Below are positions 19,485-27,960 of a stretch of DNA of 64,000 bases, piece after piece; position 1 is the first letter of the stretch, and the number at the start of each line of letters is the position of its first letter. The notes under the pieces were generated by a model. That model had not been told where the DNA came from. It made no database searches and saw only the letters and a program-made list of their open reading frames with translations. A program made the translations under genes and the position numbers. Source of the stretch: CATQHW01 sp965243545 (GTDB taxonomy: Bacteria; Spirochaetota; Spirochaetia; SZUA-6; Bin103); NCBI GenBank assembly GCA_965243545.1, contig OZ251573.1, positions 2,418,001 to 2,482,000 of the forward strand. The letters are read 5' to 3'.

Positions 19485-20542
19485 CTGGCCGCTCCTGATG
19501 ACCGCCGGGTCGGCGCCGGCGTGTCGACGTGGGGTTCGGTCTGCTCGCTGTGCAGGTAGCAGCGCACCTGGTGGCCGGGCGCAACCTCGACCAGGCCCGG
19601 CACGTCCCGGTCGCACGTCCCGGCAATGGCGTCGGGACACCGCCCGAAGAAGCCGCATTGGCGCGGCGGGTCGAGCGGGATCGGCACCGTGCCCTCGATC
19701 GCCTCCAGGCGCTGCTTGGCGTCCTTGCCGATCCGGGGGATCGACTTCAGCAGCAGCCGCGTGTAGGGATGGAGCGGATTGCGGAACAGCTCCTTGGTGT
19801 CGGCGTGCTCCACCACCCGTCCCAGGTACATCACCGCCACGTCGTCGGCGATCTCGGCAATGACGCCCAGATCGTGGGTGATGTACAGGATCGCCATGCC
19901 GAACTCCTCCTGCAGGTGGGCCATCAGATCGAGTATCTGCGCCTGCACGGTGACGTCGAGGGCGGTGGTCGGCTCGTCGGCGATCAGCAGCGTGGGATTG
20001 CAGGAGAGCGCCATGGCGATCATGGCGCGCTGGCGCAGGCCGCCGGACAGCTGGTGCGGATATTCGTTGATGCGCTGCGACGGGTTGGGAATGCCGACCT
20101 TGTCGAGCATGTCGACCGCCTGCGCGTGCGCCTCGCGCTTATCGTTGGTCTTGTGCAGGAGGATCGCCTCCTCGATCTGATTGCCGATCGTGTGCACGGG
20201 CGACAGGCTGGTCATCGGCTCCTGGAAGATCATCGAGATCTCCTTGCCGCGGATGGCGCGCACCGATTGGCCGAACGGGTCCATGGCGGCCAGGTCGACC
20301 GGCGTCCCGCCGCGGTGGAGCAGTATCTGCCCGGAGACTATGCGCCCCGGCGTGGGGACGATGCGCAGGACCGACTGCGCGGTCACGCTCTTGCCGCAGC
20401 CGCTTTCGCCGATGATGCCGAGCGTCTGGCCCTGGCGGACGCTCAGGGTGACCCCGTCGACCGCCTTGAGCGTCCCCTCATCAAGCGAGAAGTGGGTCCT
20501 GAGCTCCTTGAGCTCCAATACGGGCGGTTCGAGGTTGTTCAC
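19481..20542 (-). CDS. Oligopeptide/dipeptide ABC transporter ATPase (OppD/DppD type)
   Basis: A 353-residue partner ATPase of the OppF-like protein. Walker A is GESGCGKSVTAQSVL, the Q-loop is in IFQEPMTSLSP, the signature is LSGGLRQRAMIAMAL, and Walker B is LLIADEPTTALDVT. The C-terminal HPYTRLLLKSIPRI and CGFFGRCPDAIAGTC cysteine cluster are typical of the OppD/DppD group. GTG 20542 is used because homology begins at LEPPVLELKEL; an alternative TTG lies at 20581. It is divergent from a small membrane gene at 20604. Substrates are likely di- or oligopeptides, although family members also carry nickel or sugars. Confidence 0.9.
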   Translation of the reverse strand: MNNLEPPVLELKELRTHFSLDEGTLKAVDGVTLSVRQGQTLGIIGESGCGKSVTAQSVLRIVPTPGRIVSGQILLHRGGTPVDLAAMDPFGQSVRAIRGKEISMIFQEPMTSLSPVHTIGNQIEEAILLHKTNDKREAHAQAVDMLDKVGIPNPSQRINEYPHQLSGGLRQRAMIAMALSCNPTLLIADEPTTALDVTVQAQILDLMAHLQEEFGMAILYITHDLGVIAEIADDVAVMYLGRVVEHADTKELFRNPLHPYTRLLLKSIPRIGKDAKQRLEAIEGTVPIPLDPPRQCGFFGRCPDAIAGTCDRDVPGLVEVAPGHQVRCYLHSEQTEPHVDTPAPTRRSSGAAR

Positions 20543-20603
20543 GTGACGGCCCAGTGTGCGCGCCCCGCGCGCCTTGGTCAACCCGCGTTATGATGGGGCC
20601 GCC

Positions 20604-21014
20604 GTGCTGCCGTTCATACTCGCCTTCGGCGCCGTGATCGCGCTGTTCACGCTCGGAGTCCGCTGGGGAGCGGTGGTCATCGGCAAGGTGTTGGGCCGGG
20701 TGATCGATGAGCGGCATCACCACGCCGAATACATCACCACCACCGGGCAGGTCCCGGAGGCGTGGACGGGGCCGTACTTCAAGCGGATCGCAACGCTGCA
20801 GGCCAGCGGCGAACTGCAGCCGGCCGCGCGCGAGCGGCGCATCGCGCGGCTGGAGTGGCAGGCCAAGCGGCGGTCCCTCAAGGGGATCGACGATCTGCTG
20901 CGCTACTTCGCCCGGGCGCCGGTGTTCGCCGACGACCACTCGCGCCGGGTGCTGATGGAGCAGCTGCAAGCGGCGCGCGAAACGTGGCGGGAGCACATGC
21001 GGAACCGGGGCTGA
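20604..21014 (+). CDS. Small membrane-anchored protein, unknown function
   Basis: A 136-residue protein I do not recognise. It begins with one hydrophobic segment, LPFILAFGAVIALFTLGVRW, then continues as a soluble, charged, helical region (ERRIARLEWQAKRRSLKGID, later LLRYFARAPVFADD and a basic end). This looks like a single-pass membrane protein with a cytoplasmic helical tail. GTG 20604 is the natural start, placing the hydrophobic segment at the N-terminus; an upstream frame extension is Arg-rich and unlikely. It is divergent from oppD and convergent with the sulfatase, so context gives no functional hint. Confidence 0.6.
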   Translation: MLPFILAFGAVIALFTLGVRWGAVVIGKVLGRVIDERHHHAEYITTTGQVPEAWTGPYFKRIATLQASGELQPAARERRIARLEWQAKRRSLKGIDDLLRYFARAPVFADDHSRRVLMEQLQAARETWREHMRNRG

Positions 21015-21027
21015 GCCGGAGGCCCGG

Positions 21028-22485
21028 TCAGCGCGGCTCCAGGTAGTCCATGCCGGCGGCGATCGGCCACACGAACCGCTCCGGCGCGCCGGTCCGGGCC
21101 GCCCACCGGGCTATCAGATCGGTGGCGCTGCGCCGTTCGGCCATCGCGCGCTCCACGGCGTCCGGGTCCCAGCCGTCCAGGACCGCGGCGGTGAGGTCCC
21201 TGACCAGCGCCGCGCACGCCGGGTCGCCGCTCCGGTCCGCCGCCTCGTCCGGGTCCTCGCGGAGATTGAAGAGCTGCGGCCGATGTCCGTGGTAGTAGAC
21301 GAACTTCCAGTCGCCGCGGCGGACCATCCGGGTCGTCCACCCCTCGTACACGCAGTACTCGCACCAGGCCGTGTCGTCCCAGGCGGTCTGCGGGTCGGCG
21401 ATCAGGCCGAGCAGGTTGCGCCCGCGCGAACCGGGCAGCGGATCGGCCCCCAGGGCGGCCAGCATGGTGGCGTTGAGGTCGAGCGCGCTGATCACCCGGC
21501 CGCAGCGGACGCCTTCGGGCAGCGCGCCGGGCCACGACATGATGGCGGGTATGCGCGCCGACGCCTCGTAGTGGCAGCGCTTCATCCACAGGTCGTGCTC
21601 GCCGGCCATGTCGCCGTGGTCGGAGTGGTAGACGATGAGCGTGTCGTCATCCAGCCCGTTGCGGCGCAGTGCGTGCAGAATGTCGCCGATCAGCGCGTCC
21701 ATCCGGTCGATCAGCGCCCAGTAGGCCGCTCTGGTCCGCAGGATGGCGCCGTCGGTGACCGATTCGATCTTGCCCCAGGAGCGCCACCACGCCTCGAACG
21801 GGTGCAGCCGGTCGTCGAACGGCGTGCGCACGCGCGGCAGGGTGACGCGGTCGCGGTAGCGGTCGAAGTCGGCGCGGCGGGCGACGTAGGGCGCGTGCGG
21901 CAGGATGAATCCGACCGTCAGGCAGAACGGGTCGCCGGCCAGCCCGGCGCGCCGGCGGACCCCGAACCGGTTGAGGAAGTCGATGGCGGCGGCGGTCACG
22001 TCTTCGTCGTGGACCTGGTAGCTGCTCTGACCGGCGCCCGATGACTCAATCGATCCGCGCGCCTCGGCGGGGACCGACCCGTCGCCGGGATGGTTGGAGC
22101 CGTGGTCGCCGATCGGCCGCTCGGCGTAGCCGTGGAGCTGCTCGACGCCGACCGCGTGCATGCGCCCCATCAGGACCGGCCGGTAGCCGGCGGCGCCCAG
22201 GGCGTGCGCCAAGGTGGGGTGGTGGCCGCCCAGGATGTGGTGGTTGGTCCACACTTCGATCTCGTGCGGGTACTTGCCGGTGAGCGTCGCCATCCGTGAC
22301 GGCACGCAGACCGGGGATGGGCAGTAGGCGTTGGTGAAGGTGACGCCGCGGCCGGCCAGCGCGTCGAGGTTGGGGGTCTGCGCCACCGGGTCCCCGTAGC
22401 ACCCGGTCACGAACGGGTTGTGCTGATCGGAGTGGATGTACAGCAGGTTCGGCCGCCGGCCGGCGGGCGTAGATGCTCGGGACAT
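21028..22485 (-). CDS. Type I sulfatase (formylglycine-dependent)
   Basis: A 485-residue sulfatase/alkaline phosphatase-superfamily enzyme. The N-terminal NLLYIHSDQHNP holds a Ca-ligand Asp; Cys60-Val-Pro-Ser-Arg64 (CPSPVCVPSRMATLTGKYP) is the canonical C-x-P-S-R sulfatase signature in which Cys60 is oxidised to formylglycine. Further metal-site residues occur in VYHSDHGDMAGEHDLW. It hydrolyses sulfate esters, most likely of sulfated carbohydrates. There is no signal peptide, so it appears cytoplasmic, with desulfation after uptake. The maturation enzyme is not in the window. Start ATG 22483-22485 fits the family N-terminus. Confidence 0.9.
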   Translation of the reverse strand: MSRASTPAGRRPNLLYIHSDQHNPFVTGCYGDPVAQTPNLDALAGRGVTFTNAYCPSPVCVPSRMATLTGKYPHEIEVWTNHHILGGHHPTLAHALGAAGYRPVLMGRMHAVGVEQLHGYAERPIGDHGSNHPGDGSVPAEARGSIESSGAGQSSYQVHDEDVTAAAIDFLNRFGVRRRAGLAGDPFCLTVGFILPHAPYVARRADFDRYRDRVTLPRVRTPFDDRLHPFEAWWRSWGKIESVTDGAILRTRAAYWALIDRMDALIGDILHALRRNGLDDDTLIVYHSDHGDMAGEHDLWMKRCHYEASARIPAIMSWPGALPEGVRCGRVISALDLNATMLAALGADPLPGSRGRNLLGLIADPQTAWDDTAWCEYCVYEGWTTRMVRRGDWKFVYYHGHRPQLFNLREDPDEAADRSGDPACAALVRDLTAAVLDGWDPDAVERAMAERRSATDLIARWAARTGAPERFVWPIAAGMDYLEPR

Positions 22486-22579
22486 GCGTACGGTACCGCG
22501 CCAAGCCTACTCCGCGGCGCCGCTCCGGGTACAGGCCGCTCCGGTACCGGCGGGCGCCATTTGTGCGACACTGCAGGGC

Positions 22580-23402
22580 ATGGCAACGGGCACGCCGCGA
22601 TTCCTTGCCGCGGACGAGGTCGCGCAGTTCGACGCGCTGGGGTTCGTGGTGCGCCGGGGCGCGTTGAGCCCGGCCGAGGTCGGCGCCGCGGCCGGCGCGC
22701 TGGAGGCGGTGTGCGCGGACTTCCTGGGCCGTGCGCCGGACGGCGCGGACGTGGTGTGGGAGTCGCACTTCGTGGAGCGGAGCGCGGCGCTGACCGACTT
22801 GATCGCCGACGACCGCATCTACCTTGGCGGTCTGCGACCTGCTCGGCGACGACGTGTTGTGGTCCGGCTCCGAAGGCATGTGGGGCTTCGCCGACAGCCT
22901 GGCCGACCACGACTGGCACGCCGACGGCGGTTGGCTCCCGGAGCAGATGACGCCGTATCGGCTCAAGGTCATGCTGTATCTCGACCCGTTGCGCCGCGAC
23001 ACCGGCGCGCTCCGCATCATCCCGGGCTCACATCGCGCGCTGCTGCACGAGTCGCTGCTGCCGTTCAACCAGGCGTCCCTGCCCGGCGGCAGCCGGCGGT
23101 ACTTCGGCCAGCGCGGGCGGGACCTGCCCGCCTACGCCATAGAGACCGACCCGGGCGACGTGGTGTTCTTCAACAACTGGCTGTTCCACTCCGTCTACGG
23201 CAAGGTCCCGCCGCGGCGGTCGATCATCCTCAAGTTCGTCTCCATGCCCCGCAACGACCGCCACCGCGCCGCGCTGCGCCGCGAATCGTCGATCCGCGCC
23301 GGCAACCGGGCGCTGGCGCTCCGCCCCCACCCGCGGTTGCGCCGGCTGGCGGAGCGGCTGCCGGGCTTTGCCGGCGCGGACGCGCCGCCGCCGGCGAAGT
23401 AG
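22580..23402 (+). pseudogene. Phytanoyl-CoA dioxygenase family gene, frameshifted
   Basis: A 2-oxoglutarate/Fe(II) dioxygenase-like gene split across two frames. The ATG at 22580 gives MATGTPRFLAADEVAQFDAL and continues to DDRIYL near 22823, after which the similarity moves to another frame: AVCDLLGDDVLW and on to the stop at 23402. Removing one T of the CTT at 22823-22825 restores a single frame of about 274 residues. The iron motif HADGGW and the distal His in NNWLFHSVYGK are in the second frame. Either a genuine recent inactivation or a one-base sequencing error; the rest of the reading frame is undamaged, which favours recent decay or error. It is divergent from the sulfatase. Confidence 0.75.
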
Positions 23403-23499
23403 CCGCGGCGTGTGTCCGGCTGCGGACACGCGCGGCCGATCCGATGCGCGCGGCGACGATCGGCGCCGCCAAGCGGTCCGGTCGGCTGGCCGCTGACGG

Positions 23500-26457
23500 T
23501 CAGTCTGCCGGCGGCGCCGGTGAGGGGACGCACCGCTCCGCGACCGCGAACGCCTCCTCCTGCGTGCGGCGCAGCTTTGCCTCAAGCGCCTCGAACCCGT
23601 CGCACTCCAGGGCGGACGCCAGTTTCAGGCGGAGCGTTGCCGGCGCGCCGTTCACCGGCGCGTCGCGGCGCCAGGTCAGGCGGAGCAGCGCCTGCAAGGT
23701 GCGCTGCATCCGCACCGCGGCAGCGAGCGTTCGCGCCTCCCGGTCGGTCACGACCTCGGCCCCGCCCAGCGCCTCGAAGCAGGCCGCGGTCGCCCGCGCC
23801 AGCACCTGCGGAGACTCATGCGCGCGCCGCAGCTGCAGGTATTGCGCGCAAACCTCCAGGTCGGTCAGGCCGCCCGGCGCGTGCTCCAGGTCGAACGGAT
23901 CGCCGGACCGATGCGCGGCGGCCGAGGCGGCGCGCCGGCCGGCCGCGGCCTGCAGCAGCGGTTCAGGAGCTTGGGGACGGGCGAGCGCTCCGCCGATCGC
24001 TGCGGTGACCGCTTCGGCCGCGGGCGCGTCTCCGCACAGTACGCCGGCGCGCGTCAGCGCCATCAGGTCCGATGCGGACGCCGCCGCGTAGCGGTCGCGG
24101 AACTCGTCGAGCGTGAGCACTTCCGGTTCGCCGGCGCCTGCGGGCCGGCGGCGTTCGTCCACCTCGTAGAGCTGGCCGTAGGTCGAGCGGGTCCGCAGGT
24201 GGGCGATCAGCTCGCCGGCCGCGCGCCGGTAGAACCCCAGCGCGTCGATCGGCTCCGGGCCGGCGGTCTGCGCCGCAGTCTCCGCGTCGGCCACGAACAG
24301 CAGGTCCAGGTCGGACTCGAAGGTCATTTCGCCGGCGCCGAGCTTGCCCAGGGCCACGACCGCGCAGCCGCCGCCGGGCGCCGGTCCGTGCAGCTCCTGC
24401 AACCCGGCGACCGCGTCGCGGAACAGGGCGTCGATGACCACGGCGGCGACGTCCGACAGGGAAGTCGACGCCTCGTCCACGGTCACCAGCGCCTGCAGCG
24501 CCTGGACGCCGACCTGGAACCGGCGGTCACCTGCCCAGGCGGTCACCTGCTCGGCCCGTTCCGCCGGGTCTCCCCGGCCGTGCAGGCGCTCATCCAGGTC
24601 GTGCGCCAATCGCTCTCTGCCGGGTAGCGGCAAGAAGAACGACGGCTCCGGCACCGCCTGCAGGAGCCGCGGGTTGGCGCCCAGGATGTCGGCCATGCGC
24701 GGCGCGCTCCCCATCACCACCGCGATCAGGTTGAGCAGCCACGTGTTGGCGCGCAGCATGGAAAAGAAGGAGATGTCCTCCGGCAGGTTCGCAAGGAAGC
24801 GGTCCATGCGGGCCAGGGCGCGGTCCGGGTCGGGCGTCTTGCCGACCGAATCGACGATCTCGTGCAGGATGTCGCGGATGATGGCGCGCGCCCGTTCCGA
24901 TCCGGTCGACGCGTGGCGGCCTTCGGCCCATCCCCTGAAGGTGGTGATCGCCGTGAGCGGTTCGGTGAAGCCGGCCGCCTCCAGCTTGGCGACCGCGTCC
25001 GGGTTCTCGTCCGGCCCCTCCAGGATCGAAGCGGTAATGTCCTGCTCGGTCTCCGGGACGTTGAAGCGCGCGCGGTACAGATCGTGCACCTCGCCGGCGA
25101 CGCGCTCGACCCGGCTGACCAGCTCGGCCGCCGAGTCGAGGCCGAGGAAGGCGGCGATATGCTCCATGCCGTCGTCGGACTCCGGGAGCTTCTGGGTCTG
25201 CGCGTCGTTGATCATCTGCAGCCGGTGTTCGACCTGCCGCAGCCAGAGATAGTCGTCGCGCAGGATGGCGGTCTCGCGCGGCATGATGTGATGCAGGCGG
25301 TCGAGCGTCTCCAGCATCGCCAGCAGGCGCGGCCCGCGCAGCCGGCGGTTGCGCCCGCCGTACGCCAGCTGATGCATGTGCACGAAGAACTCGATCTCAC
25401 GGATGCCGCCCCGGCCGAGCTTGACGTTGTGGCCGGGCGCCTTGACCGCTCCGTGGCCGTGAAAGTCGTGAATCTGCTGACTCATGGAGCGGATCTCCTC
25501 CACCGAGGTGAAGTCGAGCGCCTCGTCCCAGATGAACGGCGACAGCCGTTCCAGAAATGCCGCGCCGGCCGTCAGGTCGCCGGCGACCGGGCGCGCCTTG
25601 ATCAACGCGGTCCGCTCCCAGGTGCGCCCGAAGCGGTCGTAGTAGTCCAGGGCGAAGTCGACGGTGATGGCGACCGGGGTCGATGACGGATCGGGGCGGA
25701 GCCGCAGGTCGGTGCGGAAGACGTAGCCGTCGCCGGTGCGCGTCTGCAGGATGCGGGCCAGGTCCTGGGTGACCCGCACGAAGCAGTCGCTCATGGTCCG
25801 GCGGCCGGTGTAGCGGACCGCTTCCGGGTCGTACATGACGATCAGGTCGATGTCGGATGAGTAGTTGAGCTCGCGCGAGCCGTGCTTGCCCATCGCCAGG
25901 ACGAAGTAGCCCCACCGCTCGCCGTCCGGCGCTTGCAGGTCGCCGCGCCGGACCCGGTCGAGCAGCAGATGGCGGGCGGTGAGGCGCACGGCGTGATCTG
26001 CCATGTCGGAGAGCAGCTCCGCGCAGTCCATGACGCCGCTGATGCCGAAGCAGTCATACGCGGCGGCCATCACCGCCACGCGGTTGCGGCGGCGGCGCAG
26101 AAAGGTCATCAGGTCGTCGCGGTCCATGGCCGCGTCGGCGCCGGCCAGCTCGCTCCGCACGCGGTCGGCAAGGACGCCGGGCGCCTCCGTGACCAGCGAC
26201 TCGGTGAACTCCGGGTCGCGCTGCAGCAGCAGGCTCAGGTGCGGGCTGTTGCCGCACAGGAAGGAGAAAAAGGTCCGGCCGGCGTCGGTGTCGAGCGCCG
26301 CGCCGAGCGCCTCCCGCCCCTGGCGGGCCGCCGCGGCGCGCAGCCGGTCGATGCCCGCTTCGGCCTGGTCCGGGTGGTGCGCTCGCAACGCGGCGAATCC
26401 GGGAGCCCGGGACGCGAGCGCCAGTACGGTGTCAGGGCCGGTTTCGGGGTCTGCCAT
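23500..26457 (-). CDS. glnE: Bifunctional glutamine synthetase adenylyltransferase/adenylyl-removing enzyme
   Basis: A 985-residue GlnE homologue controlling glutamine synthetase activity by adding and removing AMP in response to nitrogen status. Two nucleotidyltransferase domains are visible: the N-terminal removase with GKHGSRELNYSSDIDL (Asp202, Asp204), and the C-terminal adenylyltransferase with LGKLGAGEMTFESDLDLLFV near 700-716 and LYEVDERRRP. Between them lie the GlnE helical motif LGRGGIREIEFFVHMHQL and RLQMINDAQTQKLP. GGAGG at 26465-26469, seven bases before the ATG at 26457, fixes the start. Length is typical (E. coli 946). No glnA, glnB or glnD is in the window. Confidence 0.93.
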   Translation of the reverse strand: MADPETGPDTVLALASRAPGFAALRAHHPDQAEAGIDRLRAAAARQGREALGAALDTDAGRTFFSFLCGNSPHLSLLLQRDPEFTESLVTEAPGVLADRVRSELAGADAAMDRDDLMTFLRRRRNRVAVMAAAYDCFGISGVMDCAELLSDMADHAVRLTARHLLLDRVRRGDLQAPDGERWGYFVLAMGKHGSRELNYSSDIDLIVMYDPEAVRYTGRRTMSDCFVRVTQDLARILQTRTGDGYVFRTDLRLRPDPSSTPVAITVDFALDYYDRFGRTWERTALIKARPVAGDLTAGAAFLERLSPFIWDEALDFTSVEEIRSMSQQIHDFHGHGAVKAPGHNVKLGRGGIREIEFFVHMHQLAYGGRNRRLRGPRLLAMLETLDRLHHIMPRETAILRDDYLWLRQVEHRLQMINDAQTQKLPESDDGMEHIAAFLGLDSAAELVSRVERVAGEVHDLYRARFNVPETEQDITASILEGPDENPDAVAKLEAAGFTEPLTAITTFRGWAEGRHASTGSERARAIIRDILHEIVDSVGKTPDPDRALARMDRFLANLPEDISFFSMLRANTWLLNLIAVVMGSAPRMADILGANPRLLQAVPEPSFFLPLPGRERLAHDLDERLHGRGDPAERAEQVTAWAGDRRFQVGVQALQALVTVDEASTSLSDVAAVVIDALFRDAVAGLQELHGPAPGGGCAVVALGKLGAGEMTFESDLDLLFVADAETAAQTAGPEPIDALGFYRRAAGELIAHLRTRSTYGQLYEVDERRRPAGAGEPEVLTLDEFRDRYAAASASDLMALTRAGVLCGDAPAAEAVTAAIGGALARPQAPEPLLQAAAGRRAASAAAHRSGDPFDLEHAPGGLTDLEVCAQYLQLRRAHESPQVLARATAACFEALGGAEVVTDREARTLAAAVRMQRTLQALLRLTWRRDAPVNGAPATLRLKLASALECDGFEALEAKLRRTQEEAFAVAERCVPSPAPPAD

Positions 26458-26624
26458 CTTCACGCCTCCGTCGGCTGAAGCGCCGGAAGGCGCATCGCAC
26501 GTGAGGCGGAGGATACCGGAATCGCCCGCCGGCGGCCACGCCGGGGCCGGCCGCGCCCTCTCCCTCTCCCTCGCATCGACAACGCGCGAGGAGCGGTGTA
26601 CATTCCGGGGCAGGGATACGTCGA

Positions 26625-27938
26625 TCAGCCGGAGAGCCGCGGCGGGTTCCATTCGGCGCTGGGGTCGTAGTCGGGGTCGGGCGGTTCCTGCGGCGGGCGT
26701 TCGGCTTCCGGGACGCGGCGCAGGTTGACGCGAATGCGGGTCCACACCGAGTGGCGGCCGCGCATCGCGTCGACCAGCACGTCGTCCGGTTCCAGTAGGG
26801 CCGCCGCCTTGGGGTGGCGGGCGCGCCAGCGGTCGAGGCCGGCGCGCGCCTCCTCCTCGGTCTTGCCGTGCGAGATCACGATCAGCGGCATGGTCGACCG
26901 CCGCCGGCCGGTGGGGGACGGGCCGCGGCGCCGGCGGGACGGGCTGACCCGCGGCGGCTCTCCGCGCTGCCGGCCGAAGTGCGGCGGCCACGGAGCATCG
27001 CCCAGCCCCGCCGCCTCGTGGCGCGCCGCCACCTCCAGCAACGGCTCCAGCGATCCCGGGTGCTCGTCCATTCCGGCGGCCGGATCGCCGCGCTCGCGCA
27101 GCCGCGCCGGCATGGTGCGCAGCGTGAAGTCGGCCGGGGCGCACGCCGGCACCTCGTCCCAGGTGAGCGGCGCCGACACCAGCGCCTGCTGGTTGGGGCG
27201 AACGGAGTAGGCGGCGGCGATGGTGCGGTCCTTGGCGTTCTGGTTGTAATCCAGGAACACGCCGACCCGTTCCTCCTTCCACCACTTGCTGGTCGCCAGG
27301 CCCGGCGCGCGCCGCTCCACCTCGCGGGAGACGGCGAGCGCCGCGCGGCGCACCTCGGTGAATCCCCAGCGCGGTTCGATCCGCGCGTAGACGTGCATCC
27401 CGCGCGAGCCGGTGGTCTTGGGCCACGGCGCCAGGCCGTTCTCCTCCAGCACCTCGCGAGTGACCGCGGCGATGCGCCGCACGTCACTCCACGGCACGCC
27501 CGGACACGGGTCCAGGTCGACGCGCAACTCGTCCGGCCGCTCCACGTCGGTGGTGCGGACCGCGTGCGGGTTGAGGTCGACGTTGCCCAGGTTGGTCATC
27601 CAGGCGAGCTGCGCCGGCTCGGTGACGACCAGCTCCCGGGCGGTGCGGCCCGACGGAAAGCGCAACTCCACCGTCCGCACCCACTCCGGCCGGTGCGACG
27701 GCGCCCGCTTCTGGAAGAATCCCTCGCCGGTGATGCCATCGACGTAGCGCTTCAGGACGATCGGCCGGTCGTAGACGGCGCGCACCGCTCCCTCCGCCAC
27801 CTGCAGGTAGTAGCGGACCAGGTCCAGCTTGGTGATGCCGGCCTCCGGGAAGTAGACCTTTCCGGGGTTGGAGATGCGGACCTCGCGTCCGCCGACGTCC
27901 AGGGTCTCGGCCGGCGCCTTGCTCGCCACGACGGACAC
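26625..27938 (-). CDS. LigD-type DNA polymerase domain protein (NHEJ)
   Basis: A 437-residue stand-alone polymerase/primase module of the archaeo-eukaryotic primase fold, as in the POL part of bacterial ligase D, which fills and tailors ends in non-homologous end joining. The metal site is Asp141-x-Asp143 in LRVDLDP; the SGSRGMHVY-like TTGSRGMHVYARI segment and DYNQNAKDRTIAAAYSVRP are diagnostic. A C-terminal extension from about residue 350 (MPLIVISHGKTEEEA...ERPPQEPPDPDYDP) also occurs in other long LigD-like polymerases, so it is not an anomaly. Ku and the ligase domain are absent from the window. It is divergent from the PolX-like gene; only 22 bp separate them. Confidence 0.88.
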   Translation of the reverse strand: MSVVASKAPAETLDVGGREVRISNPGKVYFPEAGITKLDLVRYYLQVAEGAVRAVYDRPIVLKRYVDGITGEGFFQKRAPSHRPEWVRTVELRFPSGRTARELVVTEPAQLAWMTNLGNVDLNPHAVRTTDVERPDELRVDLDPCPGVPWSDVRRIAAVTREVLEENGLAPWPKTTGSRGMHVYARIEPRWGFTEVRRAALAVSREVERRAPGLATSKWWKEERVGVFLDYNQNAKDRTIAAAYSVRPNQQALVSAPLTWDEVPACAPADFTLRTMPARLRERGDPAAGMDEHPGSLEPLLEVAARHEAAGLGDAPWPPHFGRQRGEPPRVSPSRRRRGPSPTGRRRSTMPLIVISHGKTEEEARAGLDRWRARHPKAAALLEPDDVLVDAMRGRHSVWTRIRVNLRRVPEAERPPQEPPDPDYDPSAEWNPPRLSG

Positions 27939-27960
27939 TATAGGGCGGAGTGGGTACTCT

